DNA from: Micromonospora arida | GTDB taxonomy: Bacteria; Actinomycetota; Actinomycetes; Mycobacteriales; Micromonosporaceae | Assembly (NCBI RefSeq): GCF_003857035.1 | Contig: NZ_QGSY01000186.1 | Span: forward strand, 1 to 39,806 | DNA length: 39,806 nucleotides | Direction: 5' to 3' | Notes under the pieces: generated by a model | Database searches by the model: none | The model's input: the letters and a program-made list of their open reading frames with translations, nothing else | Told to the model about the DNA's origin: nothing | Position numbers and translations under genes: made by a program | Shown here: piece after piece, positions 34,250 to 39,806 of the stretch | How positions within the stretch are numbered: position 1 is the stretch's first letter | Layout: every line of letters begins with the position of its first letter

Positions 34250-36340
34250 TCAGTCCTTTTCGATGGTGACCTTGCTGGGCTTGGCGCTGCGCTCGTCGGT
34301 GGTCGGCTTGGTGGGACGTTTGCCGTTCTCGCCGGTGCTGGTGATCTTGGTGGGCTTGGCGTCCCGGCCACCCACCCCCGGGACCGCGGCGACTGTTGGT
34401 TCCCCGTCCACCCCGGCGCTCGCCACGCCACCGTCGACGGTGGTCACCGGCTCGGCCACGGGTCGCGTCGTCGGCTGCCCGGCGTCCTCCGCGTTGGCGT
34501 TCACCGGCTGCCTGGTGTCGGCGGGCTCGGTCTTGAGACCGGTGGTCGGACCCGACCCGGAGGCCGCGCCGGCGGCAACGCTCACGCCGTCGTCCCCACC
34601 ACCGGGCCCGCCTCCGCTCGCGCTGGCGTCTCCGGCCGGCGCGGTCGGGCCGTCGATCGGACCGGCGACACTCTGCAACCGCAGCTCGGACATCTGACGC
34701 TGGAGCTCGTCGGACTCCTGCCGGGCCTTCCAGGTCTCCTGCCGCAGATCCGCCAACTGCTGCTGGGCCTGGGCGATCTCCAACATCACCTGGGCCAACT
34801 GCTGACGGCCCGCCGCCGACTCCTGCTGGGTCGCCGCCAGGTGCTGCTGCGTGGTGGCCAGGTGCTGCTGCGTGGTGGCCGCGTACTCCTCGAACTGCCG
34901 CCGGGACGCCGCGACATGCTCGTCGGCCTTGCGGCGCTTGTCGCTGGCCTCGGCCTCGGCCCGGCTCAGCAGCTCGGCGGCCTCCGCCTCGGACCGCTGA
35001 CGCAGCGCCGCGGCGTCCTGCTCGGCCGCCTGACGGATGCCGGCCGCGCCCTGCTCGATCTCGTTCTTGCGAGCCGTGTACTCGGTCTCCAGCTCGTTCT
35101 TCCGGGTGGAGAATTCGGTTTCCAGCTCGTCCCGACGGGTGGTGAACCCGTTCTCCAGCTCCTGCTGACGGCTGGCGAGCCCGGCCTCCACCTCCTGCTT
35201 GCGCGCCGCGTGTTGCTTGTCCAACTCGTCGCGGCGCTTGGCGAACTCCTGCTCGGCCGCGGACCGTCGCTGCGCCAACTCCCGGTCGGCCGCCTCCCGA
35301 CGGGAGTTGACCTCCTGCTCCACCCCGGCCCGCCACGCGCCCAGCTCCTGCTGGGTCTGCGCCCGGGTGTGCTGCACGTACGCCTCGGTCTCGGTGCGCA
35401 TCCGCTGCACGTACGCCTCGGTCTCGGCCCGGCTGCGCTTCGCCGCCTCGGTCGCCTGCGTCGTCAGCCGCTCGGCCTCCTGCTGCGCCTTCGCGCGAGT
35501 GGCCCGACCGGCCATCGACGCGTCGTCGATGATCTGCTTGGCTTCCTGCTGCACCTTGGCGTGGGTGGCCCGCCCGGCCTCGGTCGCGGTGTCGGTGAGC
35601 CGCTTGGCCTCCTGGAGCGCCTTGGCGTGCACCTCCTTGGCGGCATCGCGCAGATCGCTGGCCTCCTGCCGGGCGTTGGCCAGCGTTTCGCGGGCCGTCT
35701 CGCGCAGCTTGGTGGCCTCCTGCTGGGCCCGGGTGTGGATCTCCTTGGCGGAATCCCGCAGCTGGGTGGCCTCCTGCTGGGCCTTCGCCAGAGCGTCCTG
35801 CGCGGCCTTGCGCAACTGCGCCGCCTCGTCCTTGGCCGCCCGCAGGGACGCGTCCGCCTCGGCCCGCTGCGCGGCGCTGTGCCGCTCCTCCTCCGCACGT
35901 CGGGCGGCGAGGGCGATCTCGAAGTCCTTCAGAGCCCGCGCTGCCTGCTCGCGGGCCTCCTCGATGATGTGCTCGGCGGCGGCACGACGGGCCTCGATCT
36001 CCCCGTTCGCGTCGCCGAGGATCTGCTCGGCCTGCTCCTCGGCGAGAGTGAGGATCGACTCGACCCGCGGACCGAGGTGCCGGAACGACGCCCGGTCGAC
36101 CACGTTCATCTGCTTGCGCACCTGGGTCAGGTCGCGCTGGAGAACCTCGACCTGGCCGGCGAGCTTGTGGATCTGTGTGTACGCCTGTTCCCGTTCGGAG
36201 GCGAGGGTCGCGATCTCGTGCTCAGCACGTGCGACATAACGGTCGACCTGTTTCTTCTCGTACCCCCGCAGAGCGGACTCGAAGCTGGGCTCCGTCGTCA
36301 CGTCCCCGCCGAGAGCGAACAGTTCCTCGCCGTGCGACAT
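34250..36340 (-). CDS. Large coiled-coil protein, Scy/DivIVA-like
   Basis: The 696-residue protein opens with a DivIVA-like N-terminal motif (FESALRGYEKKQVDRYVARAE). Continuous coiled coil follows, at about residues 40-560. Two repeat regimes stand out. One is 18- and 22-residue units of the AQQEATQLRDSAKEIHTR type at about 185-330. The other is five consecutive 11-residue units (xxxRxxELExx) at about 379-433. The last 140 residues are disordered and Pro/Thr/Gly-rich. Architecture matches Streptomyces Scy, which organises polar growth with DivIVA and FilP, although it is shorter. Genes of this type are often annotated as cellulose-binding protein. A polarity or cytoskeletal role is inferred. 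Confidence 0.8.
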   Translation of the reverse strand: MSHGEELFALGGDVTTEPSFESALRGYEKKQVDRYVARAEHEIATLASEREQAYTQIHKLAGQVEVLQRDLTQVRKQMNVVDRASFRHLGPRVESILTLAEEQAEQILGDANGEIEARRAAAEHIIEEAREQAARALKDFEIALAARRAEEERHSAAQRAEADASLRAAKDEAAQLRKAAQDALAKAQQEATQLRDSAKEIHTRAQQEATKLRETARETLANARQEASDLRDAAKEVHAKALQEAKRLTDTATEAGRATHAKVQQEAKQIIDDASMAGRATRAKAQQEAERLTTQATEAAKRSRAETEAYVQRMRTETEAYVQHTRAQTQQELGAWRAGVEQEVNSRREAADRELAQRRSAAEQEFAKRRDELDKQHAARKQEVEAGLASRQQELENGFTTRRDELETEFSTRKNELETEYTARKNEIEQGAAGIRQAAEQDAAALRQRSEAEAAELLSRAEAEASDKRRKADEHVAASRRQFEEYAATTQQHLATTQQHLAATQQESAAGRQQLAQVMLEIAQAQQQLADLRQETWKARQESDELQRQMSELRLQSVAGPIDGPTAPAGDASASGGGPGGGDDGVSVAAGAASGSGPTTGLKTEPADTRQPVNANAEDAGQPTTRPVAEPVTTVDGGVASAGVDGEPTVAAVPGVGGRDAKPTKITSTGENGKRPTKPTTDERSAKPSKVTIEKD

Positions 36341-36448
36341 GCCCCCATCCTCACACGCAACGGGGCCTGCTGGGGCGATACGGACGGGCCTTGTGGGAGC
36401 TACTTCACTCCGTTGCGGTCAGCGAACACCAGGGGTTAGGAAACGCAT

Positions 36449-36492
36449 ACGGCGCGAGGCGGCACCGGTTACCCGGTGTCACCTCGCGCCGT
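36449..36492 (-). terminator. Hairpin downstream of the FilP-like gene
   Basis: Arms of about 20 bases (36449-36468 and 36473-36492; outer part ACGGCGCGAGG / CCTCGCGCCGT) pair with two internal mismatches. It lies 26 bases beyond the FilP-like stop at 36518 and before the Scy-like gene, suggesting separate transcripts. Confidence 0.75.
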
Positions 36493-36517
36493 CGATGCCC
36501 CGACCTGACGCCTCGCG

Positions 36518-37783
36518 TCAGCCGGCGGTCTCCGCGGGCACCCGCTCCTGACCGCCATCGGTCTTCTTTGCTGCTTCCGGCTTGGCAGCCGGAGCGGCCT
36601 GCGCCGGCATTCCCGGAACGATGCCGGCGAGGCCGGAGAGCATCTGACCCAGCTGCGACGTGACAGCGTCCTTCTGCCGGGTGAGGTCCTCGACCTCGCG
36701 GCGGGCGGCCTGCGTGGTCAGCTCCGCCTCGGTGCGAGCCTCGGTGAGCAGGCGCTGCGACTCGGCCTTCGCCTCGTTGAGGGTCTTCTCCGAGTGGGCC
36801 TTGGCCTTGTCGACCGTCTCGGCGGCGTTGCGCTCCGACTCGACCCGCCGCGCCTCGGCGCGCTGCTCGATCTCCTTGGCCCGCTCCTGCGCGGCCCGGG
36901 CACGCTGCTCGGCCTCGCTGACCAACTTCTGGGTCTGCGCGACCTGGGCGGCGTGCCGCTCGGACTCCTCGCGCTCGGCCTTCTCCCGCCGCTCGGCCAG
37001 CTGGAGCTCCAGGGCCTGCAGGTCCTTGTCGCGCTTGTCCCGCGCATCGGTGAGCAGCTTGGTCGCCTCGGCGCGCTTCTCCTCAGCCTCGCGGGCGGCC
37101 TTCGCCCGCTGCTGGGTGATCTCCCGCTCGGCGGTGGCCCGCAGGGTGGCGACCTCCCGCTCGACGGTCGACTTCAGCTCGGCCACCTCGTGCGCGGTGA
37201 CCGTACGCAGCTGCTTGGTCTCCCGGTCGGCGTCGGCGCGCAGCGTGTCGGCCTCGCGGCGTGCCTGCACCCGGACCTCGGCGGCCTCGCGCTCGGCGGC
37301 CGTACGCAGGTTGCCCGCCTCACGCTCGGCGCTCGCCTTCATGGCGGCGGCCTCGGCGCGGGCCTTGTCGGTGATCTCGCGAGCCTCGAGGCGGGCGGCG
37401 GAGAGGATGCCCTCCGACTCACGCTTGGCCTCGTTGCGGTGGTCGTTGGCCTGCTCCTCGGCGAGCCGGAGGATCTGCTCAACGCGCGTGCCGAGCCCGG
37501 AGAGGGTGGGTCGGCTGTTCTCTTCGAGCTGCTTGTTCGTGTCGGTGAGCTTCTGCTCCAGCGCACTCATGCGCTGCTCGGCCTGGCGGAGCCGACGCTG
37601 GGCGTCGTTCATCCGCTGCTCGGCCTCGGCACGGGCCTGCTCGGACTGGGTCAGCGCGGCGGTCATCCGGCCGAGGAAGTCGTCGACCTGATGAGTGTTG
37701 TATCCGCGCAGGCCAACGGTGAAATCTGGCTGCGAGTTCGCGTTATCGAAGAACGCGAGAGGGGAGGACTGCTGCTGGGGCAT
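36518..37783 (-). CDS. Coiled-coil protein, FilP/DivIVA-like
   Basis: The 421-residue protein has the same N-terminal motif as its neighbour (FTVGLRGYNTHQVDDFLGRM), the DivIVA-type membrane/polar-targeting element. A long Ala/Glu/Arg coiled coil follows at about residues 45-375, with repeated AEREA.. units (AEREAGNLRTAAEREAAEVR). The Pro/Ala-rich tail has GIVPGMPAQAAPAAKP. It resembles FilP-type filament-forming proteins of Streptomyces, where filP and scy are also adjacent. The ATG at 37783 has no clear ribosome binding site. The two genes are probably ancient paralogues. Confidence 0.8.
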   Translation of the reverse strand: MPQQQSSPLAFFDNANSQPDFTVGLRGYNTHQVDDFLGRMTAALTQSEQARAEAEQRMNDAQRRLRQAEQRMSALEQKLTDTNKQLEENSRPTLSGLGTRVEQILRLAEEQANDHRNEAKRESEGILSAARLEAREITDKARAEAAAMKASAEREAGNLRTAAEREAAEVRVQARREADTLRADADRETKQLRTVTAHEVAELKSTVEREVATLRATAEREITQQRAKAAREAEEKRAEATKLLTDARDKRDKDLQALELQLAERREKAEREESERHAAQVAQTQKLVSEAEQRARAAQERAKEIEQRAEARRVESERNAAETVDKAKAHSEKTLNEAKAESQRLLTEARTEAELTTQAARREVEDLTRQKDAVTSQLGQMLSGLAGIVPGMPAQAAPAAKPEAAKKTDGGQERVPAETAG

Positions 37784-38116
37784 TGGGACATACTGGCAGA
37801 CGCCCCAGGGTGCTTCGCAAGAGCGGTGCGCAGCTTTCGTGCCCTCTTTACATGGTCAACTCCCGCGATCGGCCAAGTTGGACCAATCGGCGATCTTGGC
37901 AGGTCCCGGCGGGTGGGACGCCACGCAGCGTGACACGGAAAAGGGCCCCGGGGTTACCCCGAGGCCCTTTGTTCGATCCGGGTGGCTTATCCGCTAATGG
38001 GGGCGGAAGAACAATGAGCGATCAGCGCAATGGTCATCCGGCGTTCCACCGTCCGGCCGGGACCCGCCTCGGCGCTCCGGATGCCGGTCGGTGCCTCCGA
38101 GAGCCGGCGGTGCCGG
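37784..38116. other. 333-base intergenic region between ccr and the FilP-like gene
   Basis: It holds the presumed promoter of the FilP-like gene (37784 to about 37900) and the ccr terminator at 37940-37970. The FilP-side part has small dyads (GCCAAG/CTTGGC near 37872-37902) but no clear -35/-10 pair. I see nothing recognisable in 37971-38116. Confidence 0.5.
37940..37970 (-). terminator. Terminator after ccr
   Basis: AAAGGGCCCCGGGG (37940-37953) pairs with 37957-37970 with one mismatch around a TTA loop. On the minus strand the stem is followed by TTCC, giving a T-rich end of AAAGGG/CCCTTT. It lies about 150 bases downstream of the ccr stop. Confidence 0.8.
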
Positions 38117-39571
38117 TCAGTGACCCCGGAACCGGTTGATCGCGTCCTCGTGCCGGGCCCGAAACTCCCCGTCACGTACGCCCAGCCCGTCGGTCGGTGC
38201 GAGGCAGCGCACGCCGACCTTGCCCTGGTGGGCGTTGCGGTGCACCTCGTACGCGGCCTGGCCGGTCTGCTCCAGCGGGTAGGTGCGGGACACCGTCGGG
38301 TGCACCTTGCCGAGAGCGACCAGGCGGTTGGCCTGCCACGCCTCGTGGTAGTTGGCGAAGTGGCTGCCCACGATCCGCTTGAGGTGCATCCACAGGTAGC
38401 GGTTGTCGTACTGGTGCTGGAAGCCGCTCGTGGAGGCGCAGGTGACGATGGTCCCACCGCGCCGGGCCACGTAGACGCTGGCACCGAACGTCTCCCGACC
38501 CGGGTGCTCGAACACGATGTCCGGGTCCTCGCCGCCGGTCAGCTCGCGGATCCGCTCACCCAGGCGCTTCCACTCGTCCGGGTCCTGGGTTTCCTCGTCC
38601 TTCCAGAAGCGGAAGCCCTCCGCGGCCCGGTCGATGACCAGATCCGCGCCCATCTTGCGGCACAGCTCGGCCTTCTCCGGCGAGGAGACCACGCAGACCG
38701 GGATCGCGCCGCCGTTGAGCGCCATCTGGGTGGCGTACCCGCCGAGGCCGCCGGAGGCGCCCCAGATCAGCACGACGTCACCCTGCTTCATGTTGGCGCC
38801 GTGGTGCGAGACGAGCTGCCGGTACGCGGTGGAGTTGACCAGCCCGGGACTGGCCGCCTCCTCCCAGCTCAGGTGCCGCGGCTTGGGCATCAGCTGGTTG
38901 GCCTTGACCACCGCCAGCTCGGCCAGCCCGCCGAAGTTGGTCTCGAAGCCCCAGATCCGCTGTTGCGGGTCGAGCATGGTGTCGTCGTGCCCGGCCGCGT
39001 CCTCCAGCTCGACGGAGAGGCAGTGCGCGACCACCTCGTCGCCGGGCGCCCAGCGGGTCACCCCGGGGCCGGTGCGCAGCACCACGCCGGCCGCGTCCGA
39101 GCCGACCACGTGGTACGGCAGGTCGTGCCGGCGGGTCAGCTCGGAGAGCCGGCCGTAGCGCTGGAGGAACTTGAAGGTGGACACCGGCTCGAAGATGCTG
39201 GTCCACACGGTGTTGTAGTTGATCGCGCTGGCCATCACCGCGATCAGCGCCTCGCCCGGCGCCAGCTCCGGCGTCGGCACCTCCTGCACGTGCAGGGCCT
39301 TGCGCGGGTCCTTGTCCCGGGTGGCCATGCCGTCGAACATCCGGGCCTCCTCGGCGCGGACCACCACGCCCCGGTAGCTCTCCGGTACGGGCAGCCTGGC
39401 GAGGCCGGCGAGTTCGCGGTCCGGATCGTTCGATTCCTCCGCCGCCATGATCGCTTCGAGGATGTCCTGCACGGTGACCTCCGGTTCATCCGCACCCGCA
39501 CGGGCCTGGGTGCTGCCATCGTCGGCGCCGGTGGGCACGACCGCCATGTCGGCATTCGACACATCCGGCAC
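38117..39571 (-). CDS. ccr: Crotonyl-CoA carboxylase/reductase
   Basis: Ccr reductively carboxylates crotonyl-CoA to (2S)-ethylmalonyl-CoA with NADPH and CO2, the signature step of the ethylmalonyl-CoA pathway. It also provides extender units for polyketides. The 484-residue protein is a medium-chain dehydrogenase/reductase. It has INYNTVWTSIFEPVSTFKFL, the YHVVGSDAAGVVLRTG strand, GDEVVAHC, the cofactor motif LIWGASGGLGGYATQMA, and the CCR-specific GFETNFGGLAELAVVKANQL and FEHPGRETFGASVYV. GTG at 39569-39571 is chosen for the AGGAG site 8 bases upstream. This start adds about 40 variable residues relative to shorter homologues. Its product is the precursor of the substrate of the mutase encoded at 18331. 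Confidence 0.95.
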   Translation of the reverse strand: MPDVSNADMAVVPTGADDGSTQARAGADEPEVTVQDILEAIMAAEESNDPDRELAGLARLPVPESYRGVVVRAEEARMFDGMATRDKDPRKALHVQEVPTPELAPGEALIAVMASAINYNTVWTSIFEPVSTFKFLQRYGRLSELTRRHDLPYHVVGSDAAGVVLRTGPGVTRWAPGDEVVAHCLSVELEDAAGHDDTMLDPQQRIWGFETNFGGLAELAVVKANQLMPKPRHLSWEEAASPGLVNSTAYRQLVSHHGANMKQGDVVLIWGASGGLGGYATQMALNGGAIPVCVVSSPEKAELCRKMGADLVIDRAAEGFRFWKDEETQDPDEWKRLGERIRELTGGEDPDIVFEHPGRETFGASVYVARRGGTIVTCASTSGFQHQYDNRYLWMHLKRIVGSHFANYHEAWQANRLVALGKVHPTVSRTYPLEQTGQAAYEVHRNAHQGKVGVRCLAPTDGLGVRDGEFRARHEDAINRFRGH

Positions 39572-39597
39572 CGGTCGCGCTCCTGTGGGGCCGGACG

Positions 39598-39637
39598 TTA
39601 CTGAACGGTAGCTAGGGCGGGAAGTCCTCTGTGAAAA
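39598..39637 (-). promoter_or_regulatory. ccr promoter with ecm-like operator box
   Basis: On the plus strand, TTACTGAACGGTAGCTAG (39598-39615) shares its first 13 bases with the ecm box. Read in ccr orientation, TTTTCA (39632-39637) and TAGCTA (39609-39614) are 17 bases apart and form a plausible promoter. The box then overlaps the expected transcription start, about 30 bases before the GTG. Confidence 0.6.
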
Positions 39638-39721
39638 ACTGCATCCACCGATGCGTGAAGGTGTCCAACCACCCCGCCAACCGCGCACTGACGTGCGCGC
39701 ACCCGGCCTCCAACGGCCTCA

Positions 39722-39792
39722 CCCCTCGTTGATCAAGAGCTTTCGGTCATCCGTGCGGCGCGGATGACGCAAACCTCTTGATCAACAAGGGG
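39722..39792. repeat. 32-base imperfect palindrome near the window end
   Basis: The arms 39722-39753 and 39761-39792 match at 28 of 32 positions around a 7-base loop. Arm edges read GTTGATCAAGAGCTTTC, resembling the GTTGATCGACTCGG.TTTC edges of the elements at 12724 and 20826. No gene can be called after 39637 within the window. Confidence 0.75.
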
Positions 39793-39806
39793 CGATGGTG
39801 GGGGTG

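Noticed and set aside
33386..36439. 1017-residue open frame on the plus strand opposite the Scy-like gene
   Set aside because: It is a low-complexity Leu/Gly/Arg translation mirroring the coiled-coil repeats on the other strand, which encode a well-formed DivIVA-like protein.

Overview
The window is very GC-rich, uses many GTG starts and is packed with actinobacterial families: DUF2550, DUF397 with XRE-DUF5753, a SigE-type ECF sigma factor, NucS, an LCP protein, an Asp-type MurA and Scy/FilP-like coiled-coil proteins. The layout, especially an LCP gene between atpD and atpC and a mutase/carboxylase pair of the ethylmalonyl-CoA pathway, fits a Micromonosporaceae chromosome (Micromonospora or Salinispora relatives). 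I infer the family from protein content and have no database match. I see no insertion sequence, prophage, CRISPR array, rRNA or tRNA; this looks like core chromosome.

Layout. 1-2.8 kb: an SDR/DUF2867 protein facing glyA. 2.8-12.5 kb: the F1Fo ATP synthase cluster (AtpI-like, AtpZ-like, atpB-E-F-H-A-G-D), a strong terminator, an LCP cell-wall ligase, then a short atpC with its own promoter and DUF2550. 12.5-16 kb: two large palindromes, a PduO-type cobalamin adenosyltransferase whose start codon overlaps that of murA, and a 3-hydroxybutyryl-CoA dehydrogenase. 15.9-18.2 kb: a broken esterase gene and a two-gene ABC exporter. 18.3-20.3 kb: ethylmalonyl-CoA mutase. 20.4-26.3 kb: a DUF1540 protein, a DUF4126 membrane protein, nucS, a methyltransferase, an aldehyde dehydrogenase, an FHA protein and an alpha/beta hydrolase. 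26.4-30.2 kb: a double-length 3-hydroxyacyl-CoA dehydrogenase, then an ECF sigma factor with a membrane partner and a small zinc-finger-like protein. 30.3-34.2 kb: a second hydrolase, an AI-2E family transporter, DUF397 and XRE regulators, and a small Cys-containing protein. 34.2-39.8 kb: two adjacent DivIVA/Scy/FilP-like coiled-coil proteins and crotonyl-CoA carboxylase/reductase (ccr).

How the genes fit together. The clearest theme beyond ATP synthesis is C4-C5 acyl-CoA metabolism. Two 3-hydroxyacyl-CoA dehydrogenases, ccr, ethylmalonyl-CoA mutase and an adenosyltransferase that makes the mutase's cofactor lie within 27 kb but are not one operon. ecm and ccr, 21 kb apart, share the 13-mer TTACTGAACGGTA followed by a CT(T)AG element right at their starts. 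This looks like a common operator, and the double-length dehydrogenase has a weaker version. I consider this candidate regulon, together with the double-length dehydrogenase whose two halves appear tuned to NAD and NADP, the most interesting system here. A second theme is the remodelled ATP synthase locus, where the epsilon gene is detached and its product lacks the C-terminal helical domain. A third is a set of long palindromes and short tandem arrays at gene ends.
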